A stretch of DNA of 64,000 nucleotides from Curtanaerobium respiraculi (GCF_024609215.1 NZ_JANIPD030000041.1:1-64000); one strand, 5' to 3'. Counted from the stretch's first letter, positions 32,023 to 41,125 are shown. Program-made: numbers and translations. Notes: generated from the letters alone by a model not told the origin.

Positions 32023-32925
32023 ATGGACACCATTTCTCTGAACGATAGCGGCGCGGCCGTCGAGGACGTGCAGCGCAAGCTCGCCAGCCTCGGGTTTCTG
32101 GAAGAAGGCCAGGTGACCGGCCATTACGACCAGGTGACCGCCGCCGCCGTCGCGGCATTCTGCGGAAAACGCAAAATCCCGCCCTCATTGGAGGTCGACG
32201 AGAAGGTGTGGGCCGCCCTGCTGGATGCATCGTTCCGGATGGGTGACAGAACGTTGTTCTTGCGCATGCCGTATTTTCACGGCAACGACGTGGAGCAGCT
32301 GCAGACCGCCCTGGGCGCCCTGGGGTTCGCGTGCGGCGAGGATGGGATCTTCGGCGCGCATACGGAGGCCGCCCTGCGCAAATTCCAGATGAACATGGGG
32401 CTGCCCAATGACGGCATCGCCGGCGCGTTCACCTACCGCGCCATCAACAACCTGCATCATTCGTGGGTGGGCAAGCCCGCGCCGCACGCCGCGGTGCATG
32501 TGGGGTTCGCCCGCGCCGCCGACGTGCTGGAGCGCAACGCCCTGTGCCTGTTCGGCACCGACGAATTCACCCGCAGCGTCGCTGCGCGCATGAGCAACCT
32601 GGCGCTTGCCACCAATCCCAACAGCAAGATCCTCAGCGCCGAGAACCTGCTGGTCGCCCCCGATGGCGGCATGCTGCTGGTGCATATCGTCACCAGCGAG
32701 GCGGATGCCGAGCCTGCGGTGCCTTTCGTGACGTACGACGAGGAAAGCACCTTGGCGCTGCGCCTTCGATCGGCCATGGGCGCGGTCGTGCGCACGCCGG
32801 GCCGCTTGGCGGTGTGCCTGCCGGGCGTGCAATGGGAGGACGCCGGCGAGGTCCGATCCGCCCAGCATTACGCGATCACGCTGCTCGACGCGTTCTGCAG
32901 CGCGCTGATCCCCGATGAGGAATAG
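32023..32925 (+). CDS. Cytoplasmic peptidoglycan-binding-domain protein
   Basis: Two PG_binding_1 domains occupy residues 1-65 and 75-140 (GAAVEDVQRKLASLGF and DVEQLQTALGALGFACGEDG with FGAHTEAALRKFQ). A C-terminal 150-residue domain of unknown type follows. There is no signal peptide. Mycobacterial CwlM has the same lack of signal, paired PG-binding domains and a role in controlling MurA, an enzyme close in pathway to GlmU. Here glmU is the very next gene. Regulation of precursor synthesis is therefore an inference from architecture and position. ATG 32023 follows AGAAGGAG. Confidence 0.75.
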   Translation: MDTISLNDSGAAVEDVQRKLASLGFLEEGQVTGHYDQVTAAAVAAFCGKRKIPPSLEVDEKVWAALLDASFRMGDRTLFLRMPYFHGNDVEQLQTALGALGFACGEDGIFGAHTEAALRKFQMNMGLPNDGIAGAFTYRAINNLHHSWVGKPAPHAAVHVGFARAADVLERNALCLFGTDEFTRSVAARMSNLALATNPNSKILSAENLLVAPDGGMLLVHIVTSEADAEPAVPFVTYDEESTLALRLRSAMGAVVRTPGRLAVCLPGVQWEDAGEVRSAQHYAITLLDAFCSALIPDEE

Positions 32926-32947
32926 CCTTGCGAACAGGAGGGGCACG

Positions 32948-33958
32948 GTGAAGGCAGAAGCTATCATCCTCGCCGCAGGCAAGGGCACCCGCATGAAATC
33001 GAAGCTTCCGAAGGTGGCGCACCGGCTTCTGGGAAGGCCGCTCGTCCGCTGGGTGGTCGAGGCCGCCCACGACGCCGGCGTCGAGCGTCCGGTATGCGTG
33101 CTGGGCCACGGGATCGACATCGTCAGGCCGCTGGTGGAGCCCGATTGCGCGATCGCCGTCCAGCCCGGAAGGCTGGGCACGGCGGATGCCGTCGCATCGG
33201 CGCAGCCGCAGTTCGACGGCGCGAAGGGAAGCCTGCTCGTGCTTTCGGGCGATTGCCCCCTCATCACGGCGGAGACGCTCACGTCGCTCGTGGCGGCGCG
33301 GGAGGAGTCCGATGCCGGCGCGGCGGTTCTGACCATGCGGATGGACGATCCAGCCGGCTACGGCCGCATCCTGCGCGATGGCGCAGGCGAGGTGGAGCGC
33401 ATCGTGGAGCAGAAGGATTGCACTCCCGAGCAGGCGCTGATCAACGAATGCAACTCCGGATTCTACTGCTTCGACGCCGAACTGCTCTTCGACGCGCTTG
33501 CCAAGGTGGACAGCGACAACGCCCAGGGTGAGTTCTATCTGACCGATGTGGTCGAGATCGCCCGTGCTGCGGGGTGCGCCGTTGTGGGCGTGGAATCATC
33601 CGATCCCGCGGAATGCCTGGGCATCAATACCCGGGTGCAGCTCGCGGAGGCGCTTCGCATCATGCGGGACCGCATCAACCTGCGCTATATGCTGGCGGGG
33701 GTCACGCTGTGGGATCCGCAGAGCACCTACATCGGCCCCGACGTCCGCATCGCGCAGGACGTCGAGGTGCTGCCCCAAACGTTTTTGCTGGGCGATACCT
33801 CTATCGGGGCGGATGCGACGATCGGGCCGAACGCGTACCTCGTCGATTGCACGGTCGGGGCGGGATGCGCGGTGCACGACGCGCGGCGGGTCGGCGCGGC
33901 CCTCGCGGAGGGAAGCGTGTGCGACATGCATTCACATTGTGAAACTGGCGCCAAATAG
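32948..33958 (+). CDS. glmU: GlmU-like uridylyltransferase, shortened
   Basis: The N-terminal about 230 residues are a full UDP-GlcNAc pyrophosphorylase domain (AIILAAGKGTRMKSKLPKV signature, then GDCPLI and CNSGFYCF). The left-handed beta-helix begins at about residue 240, but the protein ends at 336, soon after its first coils, whereas bifunctional GlmU has about 450 residues. The acetyltransferase active site is missing. The last residues (ARRVGAALAEGSVCDMHSHC) do not match the conserved coil. Glucosamine-1-phosphate acetylation must be done elsewhere, or the gene is truncated. The start is GTG 32948 behind AGGAGGGG. prs follows after 66 bases. Confidence 0.88.
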   Translation: MKAEAIILAAGKGTRMKSKLPKVAHRLLGRPLVRWVVEAAHDAGVERPVCVLGHGIDIVRPLVEPDCAIAVQPGRLGTADAVASAQPQFDGAKGSLLVLSGDCPLITAETLTSLVAAREESDAGAAVLTMRMDDPAGYGRILRDGAGEVERIVEQKDCTPEQALINECNSGFYCFDAELLFDALAKVDSDNAQGEFYLTDVVEIARAAGCAVVGVESSDPAECLGINTRVQLAEALRIMRDRINLRYMLAGVTLWDPQSTYIGPDVRIAQDVEVLPQTFLLGDTSIGADATIGPNAYLVDCTVGAGCAVHDARRVGAALAEGSVCDMHSHCETGAK

Positions 33959-34024
33959 GATCCACGTGCGATAATCGATGCCAAGCGCTGTCGCGGCACA
34001 GCGATGGAGAAGAAAGGGAATGCA

Positions 34025-34993
34025 ATGGCCGAAATCATCCCCATGCCGAAGCACATCAAGGTGTTCAGCGGCACGGTAAATCCGGAATTGGCTGAGCAAA
34101 TCGCCAGCGAGCTCGAGCTGAATCTGGGCAAGGTGAAGATCGAGAAGTTCGCCAACGGCGAGATTTACGCCCGCTTCATGGAGAGCGTGCGCGGATGCGA
34201 CGTGTTCATCGTGCAGAGCGTTGCCGGCGAGCACATCAACGACGCCTTGATGGAGCTGCTCATCATGATCGATGCGGCCAAGCGCGCCAGTGCGCGCACC
34301 ATCTCCGCCGTGGTCAGCCATTACGGCTACGCTCGCCAAGAGCGCAAAGCCGCTTCCCGCGAGCCCATCACCGCCCGCTTGGTCGCCGACATGCTCACCG
34401 TCGCCGGTGCGACCAACATGATCACCGTCGATCTGCACCAAGACGCAATCCAGGGCTTCTTCGACATCCCCGTCAACCATATGACCGCGCTCGACCTGTT
34501 CGCCGATTACTTTCGGGCCAAGAACTGGAACCCCGAAGAGGTGTGCGTCGTTTCCCCCGACGTGGGGCGCGCCAAGGCGGCGAAGAAGTTCCAGACCAAG
34601 CTGGACAGCGACATCGCCATTATGCATAAGGACCGCCCGCGGCACAATCAAAGCGAGATCACCGCGCTGATCGGCGATGTGACGGATAAGATCTGCATCA
34701 TCAACGACGACATGATCGACACGGGCGGAAGCCTGTGCGCGGCCGCCGATACGTTGATGGCGAAGGGCGCTCGCGAGGTGTACGCTTGCGCGACGCACGG
34801 CATCTTCAGCGGCCCCGCGTATGAACGCATCGCGCAGTCGCAGATCAAGGAAGTCGTCGTCACCAATGCCGTGCCCGTTCCGGCCGATCGCTGCGGCGAC
34901 CATATCAAGGTGCTGTCCGTCGCCCCCTTGTTCGCTAAGACCATACAACGCGTTTTCGAGTACGGCAGCGTCGCGGCCCTCTTTCCCGACTAA
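34025..34993 (+). CDS. prs: Ribose-phosphate pyrophosphokinase
   Basis: Makes PRPP from ribose-5-phosphate and ATP for histidine, purine and pyrimidine synthesis. The 322 residues contain the FANGEIYARF, HYGYARQERK and IDTGGSLCAAAD (PRPP-binding) motifs. DMLTVAGATNMITVDLH is intact. ATG 34025 follows AAAGGGA. glmU-prs-pth is a common order in Gram-positives. Confidence 0.95.
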   Translation: MAEIIPMPKHIKVFSGTVNPELAEQIASELELNLGKVKIEKFANGEIYARFMESVRGCDVFIVQSVAGEHINDALMELLIMIDAAKRASARTISAVVSHYGYARQERKAASREPITARLVADMLTVAGATNMITVDLHQDAIQGFFDIPVNHMTALDLFADYFRAKNWNPEEVCVVSPDVGRAKAAKKFQTKLDSDIAIMHKDRPRHNQSEITALIGDVTDKICIINDDMIDTGGSLCAAADTLMAKGAREVYACATHGIFSGPAYERIAQSQIKEVVVTNAVPVPADRCGDHIKVLSVAPLFAKTIQRVFEYGSVAALFPD

Positions 34994-35002
34994 GAGGCGC
35001 TC

Positions 35003-35560
35003 GTGTATCTCATCGTCGGCCTGGGGAACCCAGGCGGGGAATACGAGCATACGCGCCATAACGCCGGCTTCGACACCGTGGACATCCTCGGCGCCGAAGC
35101 CGGTGCGCGCTATTGGAAGAGCGAGTGTGGCGCGCTGACCGCCAAAGGCGTGCTCGCGGGCGAAGATGTGGTGCTCGCCAAGCCCCAGAGCTTCATGAAC
35201 ACGAGCGGGGGGCCGGTCAAGCAGCTCTGCAACGCATACGGAGTCGCGCCCGATCACCTTATCGTCGTCCATGACGATCTGGATATCGCCCCCGGTTCCA
35301 TCCGCGTGAAGTTCGGCGGCGGCCATGCGGGCCATAATGGGCTTCGCAGCATATGCGACAAGCTGGGGACGCGCGACTGGTTCCGCATCCGGTGCGGCAT
35401 CGGGCGCCCTCCTGGAAGGATGCCGGTGGCGGACTTCGTGCTCTCGCGCCCGCGGCGCGAGGCAGAGGACGAGTTCGAGCAGACGTGCGGACTCGCGGCG
35501 GAGGCGGTCCCGTACCTCATACGAAACGGCTTGGACAAGGCCCAGCAGGAATTCAATTAG
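35003..35560 (+). CDS. pth: Peptidyl-tRNA hydrolase
   Basis: Pth frees tRNA from aborted peptidyl-tRNA. The 185 residues have the catalytic His in RHNAGFDTVD, the Asn and Asp in QSFMNTSGG and VVHDDLDI, and the GHNGLRSI block. Start GTG 35003, nine bases after prs. The last 55 codons are duplicated, with damage, at 43541-43784. Confidence 0.94.
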   Translation: MYLIVGLGNPGGEYEHTRHNAGFDTVDILGAEAGARYWKSECGALTAKGVLAGEDVVLAKPQSFMNTSGGPVKQLCNAYGVAPDHLIVVHDDLDIAPGSIRVKFGGGHAGHNGLRSICDKLGTRDWFRIRCGIGRPPGRMPVADFVLSRPRREAEDEFEQTCGLAAEAVPYLIRNGLDKAQQEFN

Positions 35561-35871
35561 CGGACAAGCCGATCATTGGAGTCTAGCTCCGACAATATCT
35601 CGTGGAGGCCGGGATTGCTTCATCGACGAGGGTTCTCATGTCGCCTGTCGGCAGGCCGGAAGGGCTCGATAGCGGGTTTAACATTGCCGATGCCCCATCC
35701 TCAACGAGGTCGGGTTTGAAGGGGTCGGGACAGCTTCGAGACCTGCTGCCCCCCAAGTTTCTGCCCCACGATGGTGGAGTTGTCGGCGAGCGTGAGGGGG
35801 AATGCCGTTCCTCTCGCTAGTCGTAGATGTCGCACCGCTTGGACGTGTTCGCGGCCCATCCCCGTCGTCCC
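35561..35871. other. Gap between pth and pyk with decayed coding traces
   Basis: No intact gene is present. On the minus strand several short frames read protein-like pieces (for example GLHEILSELDSNDRLV ending at the pth stop), but they are interrupted by stops and change frame. I read this as the remains of a small gene convergent with pth, similar in position to the toxin gene beside the broken pth copy at 43781. No assignment is possible. Confidence 0.35.
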
Positions 35872-37296
35872 TTAGAAGTGAATCTTGCTGACGGTTTCCA
35901 ACTTGATCATGTTGGTGGTGCCCCCTTGGCCGATGCGCCCGCCGGTGAGCACGATGTCGTCCCCGACCTTGAGCCCCAAGATCTTCACCACCTCCTGCAT
36001 GGCGTGGAAGAACAGCACGTCAAGCGATTCGTACTCGGGGCACAGCATGGGCAGTACGCCCCATGAAAGCGAGAGCTTGCGGTAGGTCTTCTCGTTCGTG
36101 GTCATGCCGATGATCTGCACCGGGCAGCGGAAACGGCTCACCATGCGCGCGGAAAGCCCGCTGATGGAGTTGATGACCATGCACGCCGCCCCCAAATCGA
36201 CCGCCATGGAGCATGCGGAGTGCGAGAGGGCGTCCAAATTGCAGCTGATGGTGAAGTCCATATGCCTGAACTTGCGCGCGTAGTCGATGCGCTCTTCAGT
36301 GTACCTCGCGATCTCCGCCATGGTTTCCACAGCTTCCACGGGATGCCTGCCCGCTGCCGACTCACCGGAAAGCATGACCGCCGAGGCACCGTCGTACACG
36401 GCGTTTGCCACATCGGAAATCTCTGCCCTGGTGGGGCGCACGTTGGTGATCATCGATTCGAGCATCTCCGTGGCGATGATGACGCGTTTGCCCAGCATCC
36501 GACACTTCGAGACGATCTCCTTCTGCACCGAGGGCACCGCCATGAAGGGGATCTCCACGCCCAGATCGCCGCGTGCCACCATGATGCCGTCGACAAACTC
36601 GGAGATCTCCTCCACGTTCGCCACGCCGGACTGGTTCTCGATCTTGGCGATCAGATCGATCTCCGCGCCGCCGTTGTCGTCCAAAAAGTCGCGGATCTCC
36701 TTCGCGTCGTCTGCGGTAGAGACGAAGGATGCGGCAACGAAGTCAACGTCGTTTTCGATGCCGAAGAGCAGGTCGGCCTTGTCCTGCTCGGAGAGGAACT
36801 CGTTGCGCATAAGACGCCCGGGAAAGTTCATGCTCTTCGTATCGGACAGCATGCCGCCCGCTTCCACGACGGTTTTCACGTCGCTGCCTTCAACTTGAAC
36901 GACCTTGCAAATGACCAGGCCGTCGTTCACCAGAATGCGGTCGCCCGGCTCCAAGTCGCGGGCCAGGCCCTTGTAATTCACCGATACCCGGGAGGCGTCG
37001 CCTTCTATGTCGTCTGTGGTGAAGGTGAACTCCTGACCGTCTTCGAGCGTCACCTCATGGCCAGCGAACGTGCCGATGCGGTATTCGGGCCCCTTGGTGT
37101 CCAGCATGATGGCCACGGGCAGGCCGAGCCTCTCGCGTACGCTCTTCACCGCGTTGATCTTCTCCAGGTGCCCTTCGTGCGTGCCGTGCGAGAAATTCAG
37201 TCGCGCGACGTTCATGCCCGCCTCGCACATACGCGCGAGCACATCCTCCGACTCGCTTGCTGGCCCTATGGTGCAGATGATCTTCGTCTTGCGCAT
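35872..37296 (-). CDS. pyk: Pyruvate kinase
   Basis: Transfers phosphate from PEP to ADP. The 474 residues include RKTKIICTIGPAS, ARLNFSHGTHEGH, the substrate and metal site MVARGDLGVEI and the signature region VRPTRAEISDVANAVYDG. A C-terminal domain of standard length follows; the extra PEP-utilising domain of Bacillus is absent. ATG 37296 is behind GAGAGGAGC; a longer frame upstream lacks a ribosome-binding site. It is next to the SorC-type regulator gene. Confidence 0.95.
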   Translation of the reverse strand: MRKTKIICTIGPASESEDVLARMCEAGMNVARLNFSHGTHEGHLEKINAVKSVRERLGLPVAIMLDTKGPEYRIGTFAGHEVTLEDGQEFTFTTDDIEGDASRVSVNYKGLARDLEPGDRILVNDGLVICKVVQVEGSDVKTVVEAGGMLSDTKSMNFPGRLMRNEFLSEQDKADLLFGIENDVDFVAASFVSTADDAKEIRDFLDDNGGAEIDLIAKIENQSGVANVEEISEFVDGIMVARGDLGVEIPFMAVPSVQKEIVSKCRMLGKRVIIATEMLESMITNVRPTRAEISDVANAVYDGASAVMLSGESAAGRHPVEAVETMAEIARYTEERIDYARKFRHMDFTISCNLDALSHSACSMAVDLGAACMVINSISGLSARMVSRFRCPVQIIGMTTNEKTYRKLSLSWGVLPMLCPEYESLDVLFFHAMQEVVKILGLKVGDDIVLTGGRIGQGGTTNMIKLETVSKIHF

Positions 37297-37375
37297 GTAT
37301 GCTCCTCTCTGTTTTGCGACCTTGCGTGCCCGCTCGCAATGGTGTGCGTATGCAGATCGATTCGGTACCGCTTGG

Positions 37376-38386
37376 TTATCTCTGGCTCCTCTGCTCTTCT
37401 TCATCGATGATTCGGAGAATCTCCCTCCCCAAGTCGCTGTCGACGATCAGCGTGTCGATGAAGTTGCCCTTCGCCGCGCAACGCACCCCGTAAGCTTTGT
37501 CCGTCCCCGAGGCTACGGTGACCTTGTTGGGAATTCTTTTGAATTGATCGGTTTCAATCGAGATCGTGCGATCCCTCAGCGGCGTGTCGCACTCGTTCCC
37601 ATCATGGTTGAAGAAGCGGATGGCGATGTCGCCCACCACGTTCTGCCCCCGCAAGCGTGCCACGTCTTCCGGTGGGATGAAGCTCGGCTCCGCAAGGATG
37701 GTGGTGGTCTTCGGATAGAACACGCCGATGCCGTTGATGGCGATGTTCACCTTGTCGAACATGTCGAACACGCCGGCGATGCTCTTCTCCCTTTTCAGCA
37801 CCTTCACCGTCTCGGGCGAGTCCATGAGCGTCTCCGTCAGCAGCACATGCATGGTGCCCGAGAACGCCTTTGCAATCTGGCTTACCAGGACGCGCACGTC
37901 CCATTCGGGCACGCTGCTGGCAAGGGATCCGTGCAGCGTCACGAAATCAGCGTTCACCTTTTGCGCGGGATTCAGGTACCCGATCATGGCGCATACGGTG
38001 CTGCCCCAGGTGAAGCCGATCACGTCGTTGTCGGTGATGATACGCTGCAGGTAGCGGGCCGCTTCGAGGGCGACTAGGTTCTTCACGTTGTCGCTTTCGC
38101 CGGTGGCGCCCCCGGGTTCCAGAGACACGGCTGGGGCGATGATGACGTCGCTGATTCCCAACCTCTCCTTCAGCTCCGTTTCAAGGTCCAGGCATTCCAC
38201 CAAGGGGTCGCGGATGACGAACTCGACGATCTTCTCCGCACGCGCCTTCTGGAGCAGGCGGGAGACAGTGGTGATGGAAATCTTCAGCACCTTCGCAATC
38301 TCCTGCTGGCTCTTCCCCGAGATGTAATACATATACGCTGCGCGAAGGACGAGCGACGTCGATTGATCATATTTGTTCGTAGGCAC
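37376..38386 (-). CDS. SorC/DeoR-family sugar-responsive regulator
   Basis: A 336-residue regulator with an N-terminal helix-turn-helix (QQEIAKVLKISITTVSRLLQKARAE) and a SorC-type sugar-phosphate binding domain (GFTWGSTVCAMI, and the final GTDKAYGVRCAAKG). It is divergent from the RuBisCO-like operon and almost certainly controls it. The likely inducer is a phosphorylated intermediate. The start is GTG 38386 behind AGGAGA. A minus-strand promoter TTGAAA-N17-AATAAT overlaps operator site 1 (38441-38453), suggesting autoregulation. Confidence 0.88.
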   Translation of the reverse strand: MPTNKYDQSTSLVLRAAYMYYISGKSQQEIAKVLKISITTVSRLLQKARAEKIVEFVIRDPLVECLDLETELKERLGISDVIIAPAVSLEPGGATGESDNVKNLVALEAARYLQRIITDNDVIGFTWGSTVCAMIGYLNPAQKVNADFVTLHGSLASSVPEWDVRVLVSQIAKAFSGTMHVLLTETLMDSPETVKVLKREKSIAGVFDMFDKVNIAINGIGVFYPKTTTILAEPSFIPPEDVARLRGQNVVGDIAIRFFNHDGNECDTPLRDRTISIETDQFKRIPNKVTVASGTDKAYGVRCAAKGNFIDTLIVDSDLGREILRIIDEEEQRSQR

Positions 38387-38440
38387 GGGCGATCTCCTGA
38401 CTCCTTAGTCTTATCACGGTTGCAAATTATTTGACATGTC

Positions 38441-38498
38441 GAAAATATTTTCAATGCCTCTGAGATGAAATAATTTTCAATCTAGTAAAATATTTTCA
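38441..38498. promoter_or_regulatory. Three AT-rich operator-like sites
   Basis: GAAAATATTTTCA (38441-38453), GAAATAATTTTCA (38467-38479) and TAAAATATTTTCA (38486-38498) are three near-identical copies. The first contains a perfect 12-bp palindrome. They lie between the divergent SorC-type gene and the RuBisCO-like gene. They are likely binding sites for the adjacent regulator. No strong minus-35 precedes TATAGT at 38506, which would fit activation. Confidence 0.7.
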
Positions 38499-38586
38499 TC
38501 CTCTATATAGTCATACCCACAAGGCGCCCTTGATATCAGCCGAACTCTACGAAAAGCAAGCGTTCGTTCCATCAGGAGGTAATGAG

Positions 38587-39930
38587 ATGATCCAGCAGAA
38601 CAGGTTTTACAACACGTTGCTCAATCCGCTTTACGAAGGCTGCCAGATCGACGATCTGTGCGTCGCAACCTATCTGGTAGGTGCAGCCAAGGAAGAGGGC
38701 GCCATTCTGAAAGCTGTCAGCATCGGCATCGAGCAGACCACCGGTTCCTGGGTGGACGTGCCCGCCGAGACCGACGAGATGCGCGCCAAGTACGCGTCGA
38801 AGATCATCGGCGTTTACGAGGTCCCGAACTACGAGAACCAAGCCAACGTCAACCTCGACGTCGCCCCCGACGGCATGCGCTTCTACATCATCCGCATCGG
38901 CTATCCCGTTGCCAACATCGAAGACAACATCCCGCTGCTCATCGGAAGCATCGCCGGCAACATCATGTCCATGCCGTTCCTGAAGCTGCTCGACATCGAC
39001 TTTCCGAAGAAGTTCGTCGACGCCTTCCAAGGCCCGAAATTCGGTATCCAGGGCATCCGCGACATCCTGGGCGCCCCGGAGCGTCCGCTGCTCAACAACA
39101 TGATCAAGCCCTGCACTGGCTATACCCCCGAAGTGGGCGCCAAGCTGTTCTTCGAAGCTGCGGCCGGCGGCGTTGACATTATCAAGGATGACGAGCTTAT
39201 CGGCGGCAACCGCGAGTTCAACAAGCTGGCCGACCGCGTGAAGCTGAACATGGAGGCCGTTGAGCGCGCCAAGGACATCAAGGGCGAGAACACCATCTAC
39301 TCCTGCAACATCACCGACGAGGTCTCCCGCCTGAAGGAAAACGCCATGACCGTCATCGAAAACGGCGGCAACATGATCATGATCGACATCCATGGCACCG
39401 GCTACTCCGCATGCCGCATGCTGGCGGAAGACCCCGACATCACCGTGCCCATCATGGCCCACTCCTGCTTCAACGGCGCCTTCACCGCCTCCCCCTACCA
39501 GGGTATGAGCTCCAAGGTCGTCAACAAGCTGGTGCGTCTGAGCGGTGCCGACATCTACCTGACCCAGCCGCCCTACGGCAAGTTCGACAACACGTTCGAC
39601 AACTACATCACCAACATCAACGCCTCCCAGGCGAAGTTCTACGACCTCAAGCCCATGCTTCCCTTCGTGGGCGGCGGCGTCATCCCCGGCCTGGTTCCCC
39701 AGTTCGTGGACGACTGCGGCTCCGACGTGCTGCTGGGCGTCGGCGCCGGCATCCATGCCCATCCGATGGGGCCCCGCGCCGGCGCAATCGCGTTCCGCGC
39801 TGCCATCGATGCGGTCATGGAAGGCGTCAACCTGCACGAAAAGGCCAAGGGCTGCGAAGAGCTGCAGGTTGCCATCGACAAATGGGGAATCTACGGCGAA
39901 GACCATAGCAAAGACCTCTACGCGATCTAG
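38587..39930 (+). CDS. RuBisCO-like protein (form IV)
   Basis: A 447-residue member of the RuBisCO superfamily. FQGPKFGIQ and LLNNMIKPCTGYTPE match the region of K175. The carbamylated-lysine and metal motif is complete (GGVDIIKDDE). LSGADIYLTQPPYGKF aligns without gaps to the loop-6 strand and keeps the lysine equivalent to K334. K177 is replaced by Cys, H327 by Leu, S379 by Gly and N123 by Leu. It is therefore not a CO2-fixing RuBisCO but keeps the metal-enolate machinery. Form IV proteins include a methionine-salvage enolase and decarboxylases/transcarboxylases of sugar-acid phosphates. The neighbours (sugar-acid kinase, PdxA2) favour the second class. AGGAGGT precedes ATG 38587. Confidence 0.92.
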   Translation: MIQQNRFYNTLLNPLYEGCQIDDLCVATYLVGAAKEEGAILKAVSIGIEQTTGSWVDVPAETDEMRAKYASKIIGVYEVPNYENQANVNLDVAPDGMRFYIIRIGYPVANIEDNIPLLIGSIAGNIMSMPFLKLLDIDFPKKFVDAFQGPKFGIQGIRDILGAPERPLLNNMIKPCTGYTPEVGAKLFFEAAAGGVDIIKDDELIGGNREFNKLADRVKLNMEAVERAKDIKGENTIYSCNITDEVSRLKENAMTVIENGGNMIMIDIHGTGYSACRMLAEDPDITVPIMAHSCFNGAFTASPYQGMSSKVVNKLVRLSGADIYLTQPPYGKFDNTFDNYITNINASQAKFYDLKPMLPFVGGGVIPGLVPQFVDDCGSDVLLGVGAGIHAHPMGPRAGAIAFRAAIDAVMEGVNLHEKAKGCEELQVAIDKWGIYGEDHSKDLYAI

Positions 39931-39947
39931 GATAAGCTGATGGAATA

Positions 39948-39998
39948 GGAGGGGCTCGAATCGACTGTCCGAAAGACGGACGGAAGATCGGCCCCTCC
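39948..39998 (+). promoter_or_regulatory. Compound hairpin between RuBisCO-like and permease genes
   Basis: Outer arms GGAGGGGC and GCCCCTCC enclose an inner GTCCG/CGGAC hairpin with AAAGA loop. No U-run follows. It probably tunes distal gene expression by RNA processing or partial termination. Confidence 0.6.
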
Positions 39999-40021
39999 TT
40001 CAGTTAGAGGAGGACTGAACC

Positions 40022-41125
40022 ATGATCATGCGATTTATCAAGAGGGTACCGGCCGGCATGATGGTCGTGCCCCTGCTGCTCGGCTGCCTGATCAACACCT
40101 TCTTCCCCCAAGCCCTTCAAATCGGCGGCATCACCACCGCCACGTTCTCGAGCGCCGGATCCAGCTGCATCCTGGGCATCCTGCTGTTCTGCATGGGCAC
40201 CAACCTGCAGGTGAAGGAGATGCCGGCGGTGCTCAAGCGCGGCGGCATCCTGCTGGTGTCGAAGTTCGCCATCGGCGCCATCCTGGGCATCCTGGTGGGC
40301 ACGATCTTCGGCCCCGCCGGCGTTCTGGGGCTCACCCCGCTCGCCATCATCTGCGCCGTCACCAACAGCAACGGCAGCATCTACTTCGCCATCTGCCAGG
40401 AGTACGGCGACGACAAGGACCAGGCTGCGTTCGCCCTGCTCGCGCTGAACGACGGACCGTTCCTCACCATGGTCGCGCTGGGCTTCAGCGGGCTGGCGAA
40501 CATCCCCTTCATGAATCTGGTCGCTGCCCTGATCCCCATCGCCCTGGGAATGCTCGTGGGCAACCTGGACCACGAGTGCCAGAAGCTCTTCGGGCCGCTC
40601 GGCAACGCGGTCATCCCGTTCGTCGGTTTCGCCCTGGGCGCCGGCATCAACCTTCAGAGCGTTATCGCTGGCGGCCTGTCCGGCGTGCTGCTCGCCTTCG
40701 TCGTCATCTTCGTCGGCGGCTTATTCATCCTGTTCTTCGATAGGATAGTGGGCAAACGACCGGGTTACGCGGCGTGGGCCGTTGCGACGACGGCAGGTAA
40801 CGCCGTTGCCGTGCCCGCCGCGGTCGCCTCCGCCGACGTCGCGCTGGAAGGCGTCGCCACCATCGCCACCGTCCAAGTTGCCGCCTGCACCGTCGTCACC
40901 GCCATCGTGGTTCCGCTGCTGGCCAGCTGGTGGGCCAAGCGCTACGGCTGCCTGCGCATCCCGCAAGGCACCCATGGCGTGGACAAGATGTACCTGGGCC
41001 ATCCGTATAATCCCGAAGCGGAGGTAGCGGCGGAACTCATTGCCGAAGCCGAGGAGGAGAAGGCCGAAGAGGAGGCTGCCGCGGTGGCGGCAGCGAGCGT
41101 TGAGAAAGGTCCCGGAAAAGACTGA
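40022..41125 (+). CDS. KdgT-family sugar-acid permease
   Basis: A 367-residue integral membrane protein with about ten hydrophobic helices, similar to 2-keto-3-deoxygluconate permease (KdgT) throughout (RFIKRVPAGMMVVPLLLG start, then TNSNGSIYFAICQEYGD, LNDGPFLTM and VATTAGNAVAVPAAVA). It probably imports a sugar acid by proton symport. The C-terminal about 30 residues are a cytoplasmic Glu/Ala tail. AGAGGAGG precedes ATG 40022. It is the second gene of the operon, so it likely supplies the pathway's substrate. Confidence 0.88.
   Translation: MIMRFIKRVPAGMMVVPLLLGCLINTFFPQALQIGGITTATFSSAGSSCILGILLFCMGTNLQVKEMPAVLKRGGILLVSKFAIGAILGILVGTIFGPAGVLGLTPLAIICAVTNSNGSIYFAICQEYGDDKDQAAFALLALNDGPFLTMVALGFSGLANIPFMNLVAALIPIALGMLVGNLDHECQKLFGPLGNAVIPFVGFALGAGINLQSVIAGGLSGVLLAFVVIFVGGLFILFFDRIVGKRPGYAAWAVATTAGNAVAVPAAVASADVALEGVATIATVQVAACTVVTAIVVPLLASWWAKRYGCLRIPQGTHGVDKMYLGHPYNPEAEVAAELIAEAEEEKAEEEAAAVAAASVEKGPGKD

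Noticed and set aside
38587-39930. True CO2-fixing RuBisCO
   Set aside because: Several catalytic residues (K177, H327, S379, N123) are replaced, and no phosphoribulokinase is near.
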